Assembly: GCA_002687715.1 (NCBI GenBank)
Contig: NZBC01000285.1
Location: 1 to 35,866, forward strand
DNA from: Planctomycetota bacterium
Lineage (GTDB): Bacteria > Planctomycetota > GCA-002687715
Direction: 5' to 3'
Length of the DNA: 35,866 nt
Shown here: one piece after another, positions 1 through 7,927 of the stretch
Numbering within the stretch: the first letter of the stretch is position 1
Layout: every line of letters starts with the position of its first letter
Made by a program: the position numbers and the translations under genes
The notes under the pieces: model-generated
The model's database searches: none
Told to the model about the DNA's origin: nothing
What the model saw: the letters and a program-made list of their open reading frames with translations, nothing else

Positions 1-781
1 GCGCGGCGAGCCGGTCGAGTCGGTAGCCGCGCAACAGGACGGGGTCGGTCATCCAGATCCGCGCGATCAGCCCGGAGAGCGCAGTGATACCGTTGCGCTC
101 GCCTAGACCGAGCACCGTGGCCGAGATGTGGGTCGCGCCCGACTCCAGTGCAGCGTGGGCGTTGGCGATCGCGCATCCCCCGTCATTGTGGCCGTGGAAC
201 TCGATGTCGCAGAACACCGACTTGCGTACCGCGCGGACGACCTCCTCGACGTCGCGCGGGGTGGCGGCGCCGACGGTGTCTGCGACGCCGACGCGGTGCA
301 CGCCCAGCCCGTCAACGGCCTGGTAGATGCGCAGGAGGTCCTTCAGCGGCGTTCGGAACGCATCCTCACAGGAGAACCGGATCTCGACGCCATGCTGCTG
401 CAGCCAGACGACGACCTCACGTGCTTCGCGGATGATGTCGTCGATACCTCGGCCGTGGCTGTGCGCGCGGAGAAGCGGTGACGTTCCGAAGAGGAGATTG
501 ACTCCTCGGGCGCCGGCGGCGACCGCCCGCTGGGCGTCGTCGATTCGGCAGCGGACATGGGTCAGGACCTTCGCGTTGAGGCCGAGGCGCGCCACCTGCG
601 TGAGATCGGCGGCCGATCGCGGGGACGCGGCCGGCGAGGTCATCTCGATGTACTGGACTCCGAAGGCGTCCAGCTCCCGCGCGATGCGGATGCGGTCCGC
701 CGAGGTCCAGCGGACGCCGGCGTACTGCTCTCCTTCGCGGAGAGTGCTGTCAACGATCTGGAAGCCTTGGGGTCGGTTCAT
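1..781 (-). CDS. Homocitrate synthase, 3' end cut off by the window
   Basis: Condenses acetyl-CoA with 2-oxoglutarate to homocitrate, the first committed step of the alpha-aminoadipate lysine route (or NifV-type cofactor synthesis). About 260 N-terminal residues are present; the 3' end lies outside the window. The protein opens with the DRE-TIM signature DSTLREGEQ at residues 11-19, which carries the catalytic Arg and a metal-binding Asp. Further on are the metal-binding HGHND motif followed by [12 protein letters not shown], and [18 protein letters not shown], which resembles homocitrate synthase more than 2-isopropylmalate synthase. The ATG at 781 is chosen because the family homology begins a few residues later. 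The lysine-rich leader and terminator just upstream favour a lysine role, which is inference. NifV cannot be excluded, but no nitrogenase genes are in view. Confidence 0.85.
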   Translation of the reverse strand, partial: MNRPQGFQIVDSTLREGEQYAGVRWTSADRIRIARELDAFGVQYIEMTSPAASPRSAADLTQVARLGLNAKVLTHVRCRIDDAQRAVAAGARGVNLLFGTSPLLRAHSHGRGIDDIIREAREVVVWLQQHGVEIRFSCEDAFRTPLKDLLRIYQAVDGLGVHRVGVADTVGAATPRDVEEVVRAVRKSVFCDIEFHGHNDGGCAIANAHAALESGATHISATVLGLGERNGITALSGLIARIWMTDPVLLRGYRLDRLAA

Positions 782-914
782 CGAACGGGTCTCGCATGGG
801 TACTCGTGAGTTCTGTGGACGCACGGAGGCCATGGGTTTGAGCCCGCAAGAGAGGTGATCGAAGCTGGTCATGATCGTGGTTTCCAACCGTTGTGTCCCG
901 GCGATGAGAGCAAG

Positions 915-949
915 AAAAAAGCCCGCTGAACCTCTCGGGTCCAGCGGGC
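915..949 (-). terminator. Strong intrinsic terminator upstream of homocitrate synthase
   Basis: On the minus strand, a 12-bp stem (GCCCGCUGGACC with GGUUCAGCGGGC, one G-U pair) closes a CGAGA loop and runs straight into six U residues. It lies about 195 bases after the lipoprotein gene that ends at 1145 and 134 bases before the homocitrate synthase start. It could simply end the lipoprotein operon, or it could be the terminator half of an attenuator. On the plus strand there is only a weak T-tract. Confidence 0.85.
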
Positions 950-1012
950 CTGTGTTCGTTTTGACGCTTGGTCTACACGAGCGCTCAGCCTCTACCGGAC
1001 CCCGGAGGGGTC
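937..1012 (-). promoter_or_regulatory. Candidate attenuator: protector hairpin and alternative antiterminator
   Basis: In minus-strand RNA, GACCCC (1012-1007) pairs with GGGGUC (1003-998) across a UCC loop inside the leader peptide codons. The 3' arm and its extension, GGGUCCGGU (1002-994), can instead pair with GCUGGACCC (945-937), the 5' arm and loop edge of the downstream terminator. That gives seven Watson-Crick and two G-U pairs. The two folds exclude each other, which is the classic arrangement of ribosome-controlled attenuation. The pairings are seen in the sequence; the regulatory role is inferred. Confidence 0.4.
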
Positions 1013-1051
1013 GGCTTTCGAGGCTTTGAGCTGCGTGTTCTTGCGCGTCAT
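992..1051 (-). CDS. Putative 19-residue lysine-containing leader peptide
   Basis: A 20-codon reading frame encodes MTRKNTQLKASKADPSGVR and then TAG. Three of its 19 residues are Lys, at positions 4, 9 and 12, and two use AAA, which should be a minor lysine codon in such GC-rich DNA. It sits between a candidate promoter and a strong terminator, upstream of a gene for lysine-pathway homocitrate synthase. Codon 12 (1018-1016) ends three bases before the 5' arm of a hairpin at 1012-998, so a ribosome waiting there would cover that arm. There is no run of consecutive Lys codons as in textbook leaders, and no Shine-Dalgarno sequence. The call rests on position and RNA geometry, not on homology. Confidence 0.4.
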   Translation of the reverse strand: MTRKNTQLKASKADPSGVR

Positions 1052-1060
1052 GTCGTGGTC

Positions 1061-1088
1061 ACGATAGCGGCTGAGGCCGCGACGTCAA
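1061..1088 (-). promoter_or_regulatory. Candidate sigma-70-like promoter for the homocitrate synthase leader
   Basis: Reading the minus strand, a TTGACG box (1088-1083) is followed after 16 bases by TATCGT (1066-1061). Transcription would start near 1054, only two or three bases before the leader ATG at 1051, so the leader would be almost leaderless. That would explain why it has no Shine-Dalgarno sequence. The -10 box is imperfect and promoter rules in this lineage are uncertain, so this is a tentative call. Confidence 0.35.
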
Positions 1089-1144
1089 TGACCTTTCGGC
1101 TCGAGATGCGGCGTAAGTGGAGCCGAGCTCCGCAGTTTCGCGAC

Positions 1145-2362
1145 TCACTCCATCATCGCCCGCGCGAGCGCGAGTCCGCCCAGCGCGAGCGAAGTCCCGA
1201 CGATCGGGTCGTCTTCCTTGACGAAGGTGGCGGGGTTGCGCCAGGTGCCGTCGGCGCCGCGGCGCGCGAGCAGGGCGGTTGCGACCTTGGTGGCCCAACC
1301 GACGCGTTTTCCGGCAGCGTCATCAAAGCCCGTGGCGCCGAGGATGCGAAACGCGTGGGCGGCCGACCAGCACCAGTAGTAGTAGGACGCATTGCGCTCC
1401 GGCTCCCGTGCGGGATCGAACTCCCCTGGGTTGTGCTCCGCGTCGAAGTGGGTCTCGAGCCAACGGCGGGCGGCGCGGACTCGCGGAGAGTCCAGCGGGA
1501 ACCCGGTTCGCAGGAGGGCGCGCAGCCCATCGGCCGTGAGGCTGCCATAGGACCGGTAGCGAGGGTCCTGGTTCTGGTCCACGCCCGCGATCCCGGCCTT
1601 GTTCTGCAGCTCGATCCGGGGCGTGAAGTGGAAGCCTCCGTCGTCGAACGTCGGGTCCGGGGCTCGCGAGGCGTGCGGGAGGTTCTGGCACCGGACGATG
1701 AACCCGCGGGCCTTCGTGAGCGCGGGATCGTCCTCCGGGGCCCCGGCCATGCTGAGGGCACCGACGGCGAACAGGGTCGAGGAGAGGTCCGCGTCAAACG
1801 ACGCCAGCCGCGGCGACTCGAACGCTTCGATCCGTAGCGGCACCCGGGAGTACCCCCAGCCTCCGTAGACCCAGTGGCCCGAAGGCCATCCCAGGTGCTC
1901 GGTGAGCTGATGTCGCCGCAGGCGCTTCAGCCATGCGTCGCGCGCCGGAATCAACTCCGGAGCGCCGATTCGGGTCAGCGCCATGACGGTCAGGGCGGCG
2001 GTGTAGACGGGGTAGCCGAGCGCGCCCTCGGCGATCTCGAGCGTGCCGTCCTTCCCCACGTGGGAGGCCAGCCAGTCCGCGCCTCGTCGCGCCGCGGCCC
2101 GAAGCTCGGGCCGGTCCGCGTGGCACAGCGTCTTCACGACGAGTGGCGTGAGGCTGAACCCGTCTTTGAGTCCGCCGTAGGTCTTCGAGCGCCAGGTGCC
2201 GTCATCCTCCTGCTGCTCGAGGAGCCACTGCAGCCCTTGGGTGAGCGCACCGTCGATTCTCCGTTCCAGCGTGAGCGGCTCCGGATCGGGATCGCTGCAG
2301 CCGCCGAGCGCGAGCGTCGCTGCGAGCAGCAGGACTCGAGCGGAGGAGGGACGGCGGTTCAT
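1145..2362 (-). CDS. Squalene-cyclase/prenyltransferase-fold lipoprotein
   Basis: A 405-residue predicted lipoprotein of unknown function. The start at 2362 gives a short basic N-terminus, a hydrophobic stretch and the lipobox LALGGC with Cys22; an upstream in-frame start would bury this signal. The mature part has repeats of the alpha-alpha toroid type seen in squalene cyclases, protein prenyltransferases and complement C3d: a QW-like LLEQQEDDGTW near residue 50, YPVYTAALTVMALTRIG, and LLARRGADGTW near the C-terminus. The DXDD acid motif of class II terpene cyclases is not evident, so terpene cyclisation is unlikely. It follows a gene for a second toroid lipoprotein at 2521-3849 and is probably co-transcribed with it. 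A carbohydrate- or protein-binding envelope role is only a guess. Confidence 0.75.
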   Translation of the reverse strand: MNRRPSSARVLLLAATLALGGCSDPDPEPLTLERRIDGALTQGLQWLLEQQEDDGTWRSKTYGGLKDGFSLTPLVVKTLCHADRPELRAAARRGADWLASHVGKDGTLEIAEGALGYPVYTAALTVMALTRIGAPELIPARDAWLKRLRRHQLTEHLGWPSGHWVYGGWGYSRVPLRIEAFESPRLASFDADLSSTLFAVGALSMAGAPEDDPALTKARGFIVRCQNLPHASRAPDPTFDDGGFHFTPRIELQNKAGIAGVDQNQDPRYRSYGSLTADGLRALLRTGFPLDSPRVRAARRWLETHFDAEHNPGEFDPAREPERNASYYYWCWSAAHAFRILGATGFDDAAGKRVGWATKVATALLARRGADGTWRNPATFVKEDDPIVGTSLALGGLALARAMME

Positions 2363-2477
2363 CAAGGGCGGTTCTTCATGGAGAAAGTACCGGGGCGCAT
2401 CGCGTGTGGTTCGTCGTCCGAGCCTACCCAAAGCAAGACGACGTCACACCCGAAGCACCCCGGTTGCGCTCACTTCC

Positions 2478-2505
2478 CGCGAGGGTCCTGCCGCGGGCCC
2501 TCGCG
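2478..2505. other. GC-rich hairpin between the two toroid lipoprotein genes
   Basis: CGCGAGGG and CCCTCGCG form perfect 8-bp arms about 16 bases beyond the stop of the upstream gene. There is no T-tract on either side, so it may act in processing or attenuation between the two genes rather than as an intrinsic terminator. Confidence 0.35.
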
Positions 2506-2520
2506 CGCCTGCCCTACTTG

Positions 2521-3849
2521 CTACTTGTCCTTCCCTTCGTCGCCGCGCACCGCGGCGACCGCCTCCTTGGAGAACGGTGTCCGGTCGGCCATCAGGGTCA
2601 GCAGCGCGGCCGACGTGCAGAACGTCCGGCCGGTGATGCAGTGATGGCCGGTCCAGCTGCCGTCCTTGTTCTGTACGCGATTGAGGTTGTCCTTCATCGC
2701 AGCGTCCCATTTCCTCCAGACGTCGTCGTCGCGGATGACGAGGGCTTCGCTGAGGTTCATGTAGGAGAGGAACTCCTCCCCGCCATTGTTGCCGAAGCCG
2801 CTCACGAACCTCTTGTCCTCGAGGCGTTTCGTGATCGACGTCTGCGCGCTGACGAAGGCTGTCTTTGCCGCGGCGATGTCACCGAGGTCTTTCTGGGCCT
2901 GTTTCTTGTCTTCGGCCGGCGCCTTGGGGTCGGCCACGACCTTCTCGAGTTCGACCGTTCTGCGGACGTTGCTCAGGTTGATCTCGCTGAGCGCGCCGAG
3001 GTTCGCCGAGTCCGCGTAGAGCGGGACACCCGCCGAACCGTCCGTGACGGTGCTCAAGCCGACGCCGAGACGGGAATCCGTCGGGCGCGCGGACGGTTTG
3101 CGGAGAGATGCGGTCACCGAGTATTGCTGGACGCGCGCCAGCATGCGGTCGAGGTCCTTGGACCCGTTCGCCCGGCCCTGGAAGAACCGGTTGCCGGCCT
3201 TGGCCGCGATCCCCTGGGTCAGCACCGGCGCCCAGCCCTTGTTGTCCCAGGACCCGTCCTTGTTCTGGTTCTTCTCGACCTTGTCCATGACCTTGTCGAG
3301 CGCCTTGGTCACGCGCCGGCGGATCTCGCCCTCGGGGACCCGGTCTCGGGTCTCGGAGAGCAGCAGGGACGCGAGGAACGTGTCCACGTACGTGCCGATC
3401 TTGCGCTGGAGGCGGGTGCCCTGGACATTGGCGATCGAGAGGCCTTCCTCCGGCGCCTCCTCGACCTTCTCGCAGATGAAGTCGATGGCGCTCTTCAGTG
3501 CGACGTGGAAGGTCCCGTCGAGCGGCGTGCTGCCGCTGCGCAGCAGCGCGAGGGCGGCCATGCACGTGTCGCCCACGTTGGCCTTCCCAGCGTTCTGCTC
3601 GCCACCGCGCATGCGCGACGCCTCCTCACCCTGGCCCCAGCCGCCATCGGCGAGCTGGTGGTCGATGAGCCATTCGAGAGCCTTGTTCACCTCGGTCGAG
3701 AGCGGCTTTGGCTCGACGGCGGTGGTCCAGGTGACGGACGTCGCGACGACCGGATCCGTCGGGTCCGGCGACGTGTCGACCGTCGTCCGGTCGCAGGCCG
3801 GCGCGATCAGCAGCGCCAGCACTAGGGTCAGGGTCCAGATGCGATTCAT
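2521..3849 (-). CDS. Squalene-cyclase/prenyltransferase-fold lipoprotein, first of the pair
   Basis: A 442-residue predicted lipoprotein of unknown function. The ATG at 3849 is fixed by an AGGAGG box seven bases upstream and gives MNRIWTLTLVLALLIAPAC with the lipobox Cys at 19. The rest is alpha-helical with toroid-type QW motifs: LIDHQLADGGWGQ near residue 67, KNQNKDGSWDN near 200 and VQNKDGSWTGH near 400. Between them, around residues 290-340, is a charged and probably coiled-coil insertion rich in Lys, Glu and Asp. A Cys and a His occur in the GHHCITGRTFC segment near the C-terminus. It shares its fold class with the product of 1145-2362 and with the thioester domain of the giant protein at 30747-35780. 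No catalytic motif was recognised. Confidence 0.75.
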   Translation of the reverse strand: MNRIWTLTLVLALLIAPACDRTTVDTSPDPTDPVVATSVTWTTAVEPKPLSTEVNKALEWLIDHQLADGGWGQGEEASRMRGGEQNAGKANVGDTCMAALALLRSGSTPLDGTFHVALKSAIDFICEKVEEAPEEGLSIANVQGTRLQRKIGTYVDTFLASLLLSETRDRVPEGEIRRRVTKALDKVMDKVEKNQNKDGSWDNKGWAPVLTQGIAAKAGNRFFQGRANGSKDLDRMLARVQQYSVTASLRKPSARPTDSRLGVGLSTVTDGSAGVPLYADSANLGALSEINLSNVRRTVELEKVVADPKAPAEDKKQAQKDLGDIAAAKTAFVSAQTSITKRLEDKRFVSGFGNNGGEEFLSYMNLSEALVIRDDDVWRKWDAAMKDNLNRVQNKDGSWTGHHCITGRTFCTSAALLTLMADRTPFSKEAVAAVRGDEGKDK

Positions 3850-3917
3850 GACGTCCTCCTGATTGGTCTCCACGCGACTCCCTTCTTCGACGCGGGCTCC
3901 TTGCCCCCGGTTCCCGT

Positions 3918-3931
3918 CGATTCACGAATCG
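3918..3931. promoter_or_regulatory. Palindrome in the intergenic region 3850-4158, possible operator
   Basis: CGATTC and GAATCG form perfect 6-bp arms around AC, in the 309-bp gap between the divergent toroid lipoprotein and DUF368 genes. A dimeric regulator could bind here. Apart from this palindrome and the nested hairpin at 4051-4100, no coding potential or clear promoter was seen in the gap. Confidence 0.25.
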
Positions 3932-4050
3932 CGTACGTTCTCGATGGCTCGCCTGTTCTCACAACTGAGTGGACGAACGGGATGGCCCGCGGATCCTGGA
4001 AAGTCCGAGGCCGGGGCGCCCAGTGACGCTCGATGTCGAACAACTCGTTG

Positions 4051-4100
4051 GGGAGAGGACGTTTGTGCCCGTCACGGGCTTGTCACGACCGCCCTCTCCC
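4051..4100 (+). other. Nested hairpin upstream of the DUF368 gene
   Basis: Outer arms GGGAGAGG (4051-4058) and CCTCTCCC (4093-4100) enclose an inner GCCCG-TCA-CGGGC hairpin (4067-4079). The structure ends 58 bases before the DUF368 start and would lie in the 5' untranslated RNA if the promoter is upstream. It matches no riboswitch I know. Confidence 0.3.
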
Positions 4101-4158
4101 ACCATGCTGCGCACATGAACCGCGTGATCCGCGGCTGCGCCTGCGGGAGGGCGCACCC

Positions 4159-5076
4159 ATGAGCGAGACGGAACCCGACATCGAGCCATCCAGACTCTCC
4201 CCTGCCGAGAGCTTCGTCGGCGGACTCCTCATGGGCGGGGCCGACGCGATCCCCGGAGTGTCAGGCGGCACCATCGCGCTGATCCTCGGGATCTACGAGC
4301 GGTTCATCGGTGCGCTCGCGACGGTGCTGCGCGCACCCCGGACCTTGCGGTCTCCGGAGGGCCGGTCGGAGATCGGAGACGCGCTGCGCTTCCTGGTTCC
4401 CCTCGGTGTCGGGCTCGGCCTGGCCTACGTCCTGGTGACGAAGCTCCTGGTCGGCGGCTCGAAGAACCCCGATGCGCTGATGACCAACCCGGAGACGGCG
4501 CCCTTCTGCTACGGGTTCTTCTTCGGGCTGGTGCTGTTCTCGATCAAGGAGCCGTGGAGTCGCGTCGAGCGCCGGAGTCCCGGGGTGTTCGTCGCAGTCT
4601 TGCTCGGGTTCGCCGCGTCGTTCACGTTCGCGGGCCTGCCGTACGCGCAGGAGGAACCCGAGACGTGGATGCTCCTGCTCGGTGGCGCGGGTGCCATCAG
4701 CGTCATGTTGCTCCCCGGCGTGTCCGGGTCGCTGCTGCTGGTCATGCTCGGGCAGTACCAGGCCGTGGTCCAGGCGATGCACGACCTGAACCTGATCCGG
4801 TTCGGCGTGTTCCTGCTCGGGATCGTGCTCGGCCTGGTGCTCTTCGTCCCCACTCTGCGGCGTCTGCTGCGAGTCGCGCCGGACCGGACGATGGCCGTAT
4901 TGACCGGACTCATGGCCGGATCACTGCGCGCGCTGTGGCCCTGGAAGGAGAGCTTCGATCCCAAGCAGGGACGGCTCCTGAACCTCGCCCCCGACCATCG
5001 GTGGATGTGGGTCATGGCGGCGGCGGCGGCGGGAGCCGGCGTGGTGTACCTGCTCTCGCGGTTGGAGCGCCGCTGA
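4159..5076 (+). CDS. DUF368 membrane protein, PopT-like undecaprenyl-phosphate translocase
   Basis: A 305-residue polytopic inner-membrane protein. Known DUF368 proteins (PopT) return undecaprenyl phosphate, the lipid carrier for peptidoglycan and surface sugars, to the cytoplasmic leaflet. The family hallmark is the pair of inverted-topology re-entrant motifs: GGADAIPGVSGGTIALILG near residues 27-45 and LPGVSGSLLLVMLGQYQ in the second half. Hydrophobic segments fill the rest, and the C-terminus ends after a final helix with a basic LERR tail. The ATG at 4159 has GGAGG about nine bases upstream; an upstream in-frame extension has no membrane or family character. Downstream, an amidase at 6962 also concerns the cell wall. 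The specific substrate is inferred from the family. Confidence 0.85.
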   Translation: MSETEPDIEPSRLSPAESFVGGLLMGGADAIPGVSGGTIALILGIYERFIGALATVLRAPRTLRSPEGRSEIGDALRFLVPLGVGLGLAYVLVTKLLVGGSKNPDALMTNPETAPFCYGFFFGLVLFSIKEPWSRVERRSPGVFVAVLLGFAASFTFAGLPYAQEEPETWMLLLGGAGAISVMLLPGVSGSLLLVMLGQYQAVVQAMHDLNLIRFGVFLLGIVLGLVLFVPTLRRLLRVAPDRTMAVLTGLMAGSLRALWPWKESFDPKQGRLLNLAPDHRWMWVMAAAAAGAGVVYLLSRLERR

Positions 5077-5141
5077 ACTCTCCGATCTGACGGACCGGGC
5101 GAGCGCGCGTTATCCTGGACGACCAGGTGATCATCCCATCC

Positions 5142-6965
5142 ATGTCTGCGCTCATCCTCGGTATCCTCGGTGTCCTCGTTTCCGCTCCGCCCGAGGTCCG
5201 CACGATCGTCGAATTCGACGGGCATCCGGACGAACGATTGCAGGTCACGGGCCGTTGGGTCATCGAGCGCAAGCGCGAGCTCGTCCGCTCGGGGACCGGC
5301 TCCCTGCGCATGACGCTGGGTCCGCCGGAGAAGTGGCCGGGCGTTCGGGTGACGAGCGACCGGCTCAACGCCGCCGGGTGGCGTTGGCTGGTCGTCGACG
5401 TGTACGTCGACGCTCCGTTCAAGCTCTCGGTGCGGCTCGACGACGCGATCGCGCGGAAGAACAACCAGGAGCGCCTCTATCGAGGCTTCGATCTCGTTCG
5501 GGGGTGGAACCGGGTCGCCGTCGACCTGAAGGACCCAGGGCGCACGGCGAGCGGGCGCGTTCTTGACGTCGCCACCTTGAGCTTCGTCGTGCTCTACGCC
5601 CACCAGCCGAAGGTCGATCGGGACGTCCTCGTCGATCACCTCCGGCTCGAGCGTCCTGCCGGTTCGGGCACTGAATCGGGACGCAAGAAGCTGGTGAAGG
5701 CATTCGACCGGGCCTACCGCAAGGAGCTGCCCGTGAAGCAGCGCCGGACGCTGTTGCGGGGGATCGACGACGCGGACGTCCCGGAGCGGTGCAAGGCCAT
5801 CGGACGCCGCGTCTTGCGGGACGACGGTGATCCTCGGGTCCTGCCCGACGCCATCCGGTTGCTTGGACGGACGCGCCTCAGTGCGTCCGTCGAGCGCGCG
5901 ATCCAGCTCACGGATCGTGCCAAGGGCCCCCCGCGGTGGCGGTGGATCGACGCACTCGGACGCATGCGGGTGCGTGCCGCACGCGACCACGTCTTCGAGA
6001 TCGCGCTCTCGAGCCGCTCGAATCCCGACCGCATTGCCGCGTTGCAGTCGCTGCAGGCCCGGAACGACACCTCGCTGATCCCGCTCTGCCGTGCGGAGCT
6101 CGACGGCAGCTGGCAGGTCCGCGCGACCCGGGTGGCGTTGCTCCGCACGATCGTCAACGGAGAGGCGTTCCCCGAACTCACCCGCTACCTGAAAGACCCC
6201 GCACCCCGCGTGGGTCAGGATGCACTGGAGGCGCTCGTGGCGATTGCAGGCCGCGATCTCGGTGAGAACGCCGATGCGTGGATCGCGTGGTGGAAGGTGA
6301 ATCGCGAGAAGCTGGGTGGCTCTGGTCTGACCGCGGCGAAGCTGCGCTCGCCCTACGGCACCTACTACGGCATGCCGCTTCATCCCGGTCGGCTCTGCTT
6401 CGTCATCGACGTCAGCGGGAGCATGAAGACTGCGCTGAATCCCACGGAGGCGGCGTACGTCCAGAAGGCCCGGCATCTCCGGGGCCGGAAGGTGACCAAC
6501 CGGCTCGACCTGGTGCGGGAGGAAGCGCGCCGCGCGATCATGGCGCTGCCCAAGATCGCTCGGGTCCAGCTGATCTGGTTCGAAGGCGGAGTCTTCGTGT
6601 GGAGCAAGCAGGGCGCGATGCAGGCAACGACGGCGAACAAGGACGACCTCTCGCGCAAGCTGGATACGCTCGTGGCGAGCGGAGGCACGAACATCCACGG
6701 TGCGCTGGTGCGCGCATTCGTGCCCGATGACCGCTACTCGTTCAAGAAGCTGTTCGCCGAGTCCGTGGATACGATCTACTTCCTGACCGACGGCCAGCCG
6801 GGGGTCGGGATCACGAATCCGGCCCACCTCGTGGCGGACATCCAGGAGACGAACCGGGTCCGTCGCGTCCGGATCAACACCATTGGCATGGGTCGCAAGG
6901 ACAACCAGGTTCTGCGCGAGCTCGCCGCCGTGACCGGAGGGACCTACGTGGACCTGGCGAAATGA
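5142..6965 (+). CDS. Secreted HEAT-repeat and von Willebrand A domain protein
   Basis: About 607 residues. A hydrophobic N-terminus (MSALILGILGVLVSAPPEV) looks like a signal peptide. Residues about 20-175 look like a beta-sandwich of the carbohydrate-binding (jelly-roll) kind, about 180-385 are helical repeats of HEAT type, and about 415-607 form a von Willebrand A domain. The metal-ion-dependent adhesion site is intact: DVSGS from residue 423, a downstream GGTNIHGAL threonine, and FLTDGQPG. Such domains bind proteins through a divalent metal. GTG at 5127 is an alternative start; ATG 5142 has an AGGTGA box 12 bases upstream. The stop overlaps the next start (ATGA), so translation is probably coupled to the amidase. 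The combination is common in Planctomycetota; the binding partner is unknown. Confidence 0.75.
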   Translation: MSALILGILGVLVSAPPEVRTIVEFDGHPDERLQVTGRWVIERKRELVRSGTGSLRMTLGPPEKWPGVRVTSDRLNAAGWRWLVVDVYVDAPFKLSVRLDDAIARKNNQERLYRGFDLVRGWNRVAVDLKDPGRTASGRVLDVATLSFVVLYAHQPKVDRDVLVDHLRLERPAGSGTESGRKKLVKAFDRAYRKELPVKQRRTLLRGIDDADVPERCKAIGRRVLRDDGDPRVLPDAIRLLGRTRLSASVERAIQLTDRAKGPPRWRWIDALGRMRVRAARDHVFEIALSSRSNPDRIAALQSLQARNDTSLIPLCRAELDGSWQVRATRVALLRTIVNGEAFPELTRYLKDPAPRVGQDALEALVAIAGRDLGENADAWIAWWKVNREKLGGSGLTAAKLRSPYGTYYGMPLHPGRLCFVIDVSGSMKTALNPTEAAYVQKARHLRGRKVTNRLDLVREEARRAIMALPKIARVQLIWFEGGVFVWSKQGAMQATTANKDDLSRKLDTLVASGGTNIHGALVRAFVPDDRYSFKKLFAESVDTIYFLTDGQPGVGITNPAHLVADIQETNRVRRVRINTIGMGRKDNQVLRELAAVTGGTYVDLAK

Positions 6966-7915
6966 AGCTGAGTCGGTTGGTAGTGGTCGGGTGTGCGATG
7001 GTCGCGCTGTCGACCTGCGTGTCCGAGGAGATCGCGGTCGACTCGTTCGTGATCGCCACGGGGCAGCACTTCACGACCTCCGCCCCTGTCGTCACGTGGC
7101 AGCACGACGAAGGGTATGACGGGCATCGCGAGACGTGCTGGTTTCGGGATGACGTCCTGCCGATCAAGCCTGCGCCGGGGTGCAACACCAGACGCCGCTA
7201 TAGCGCTCGGCGTGCGCGCGGGGAGAAGGCCGCGAAGGCCGTGGCGGAGTCCGGATGGACTCTCGACCTGCTGCGGGAGCGCGTCGACCAGATCGTCCTC
7301 CACTACGACGCGTGCGGATGCTCGAAGAAGTGCTTCGAGGTGCTCCACGATCGGCGCGGACTGTCCTGCCACTTCCTCCTCGACGTGGATGGAACGATCT
7401 ACCAGACGCTGGACCTCACGGCGCGCGGACGCCACGCGACGATCGCCAACGACCGCTCCATCGGGGTCGAGATCGCGAACATCGGCGCATATGGCCAGCG
7501 CTCGGCGCTCGATCGGTGGTACGTGCGGACACCAGCGGGCGACGTGAAGATGCGTTTTCCCGAGGAGCTCGGGGACCCGGGGCTTCGGACGCCCGGTTTC
7601 GTCGCGCGTCCTGCGCGGTCGAACCTGATCCGCGGTCGGGTGAACGGTCATGACCTGATGCAGTACGACTTCACGGACGCCCAGTATGCGTCCCTGGCCA
7701 AGCTCGTACGGACGCTCGCGGGGGTCTTCCCGAAGATCCGGTTGGCCGTGCCCCGCGACGCTGCTGGCCGGGTCAGGGAGGGCATGCTGCCACGTGCGGA
7801 GTTCGACGCGTTCACCGGCGTGCTCGGGCATTCCCACGTACAGAAGAACAAGACCGATCCCGGTCCGGCGTTCGACTGGGAGCGCCTGCTCCGCGAAGCC
7901 GCGCACCGTCCCTGA
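6962..7915 (+). CDS. N-acetylmuramoyl-L-alanine amidase (Amidase_2 family), probable lipoprotein
   Basis: A 317-residue zinc amidase expected to cut the bond between N-acetylmuramic acid and L-Ala of peptidoglycan or its fragments. Zinc-ligand signatures of the Amidase_2/PGRP fold are present: His114 in VLHYDACG, and the C-terminal GHSHVQKNKTDPGPAFDW with its His and the Lys-x-Asp-Pro-Gly-Pro hallmark. GRHATIANDRSIGVEIAN matches the core strand and loop that usually read NxxSIGIE. The N-terminus VVVGCAMVALSTC is lipoprotein-like with Cys19, although Thr just before the Cys is unusual for a lipobox. Cys-rich segments (CGCSKKC) are also odd for this family. Its ATG overlaps the stop of the HEAT/VWA gene by four bases. 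The role is cell-wall turnover or muropeptide recycling. Confidence 0.85.
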   Translation: MKLSRLVVVGCAMVALSTCVSEEIAVDSFVIATGQHFTTSAPVVTWQHDEGYDGHRETCWFRDDVLPIKPAPGCNTRRRYSARRARGEKAAKAVAESGWTLDLLRERVDQIVLHYDACGCSKKCFEVLHDRRGLSCHFLLDVDGTIYQTLDLTARGRHATIANDRSIGVEIANIGAYGQRSALDRWYVRTPAGDVKMRFPEELGDPGLRTPGFVARPARSNLIRGRVNGHDLMQYDFTDAQYASLAKLVRTLAGVFPKIRLAVPRDAAGRVREGMLPRAEFDAFTGVLGHSHVQKNKTDPGPAFDWERLLREAAHRP

Positions 7916-7927
7916 TCCTGCGTCGTC

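Noticed and set aside
968..1837. Open frame of 289 codons on the plus strand
   Set aside because: Overlaps the toroid lipoprotein gene on the other strand; Arg/Gly/Val-rich with no domain.
2404..3825. Open frame of 473 codons on the plus strand
   Set aside because: Antisense to the lipoprotein at 2521-3849, which has an AGGAGG box, lipobox and repeats. The plus frame has neither a ribosome site nor homology.
4509..6827. Open frame of 772 codons on the minus strand
   Set aside because: Antisense to the DUF368 and HEAT/VWA genes; a stop-poor shadow frame in GC-rich DNA.
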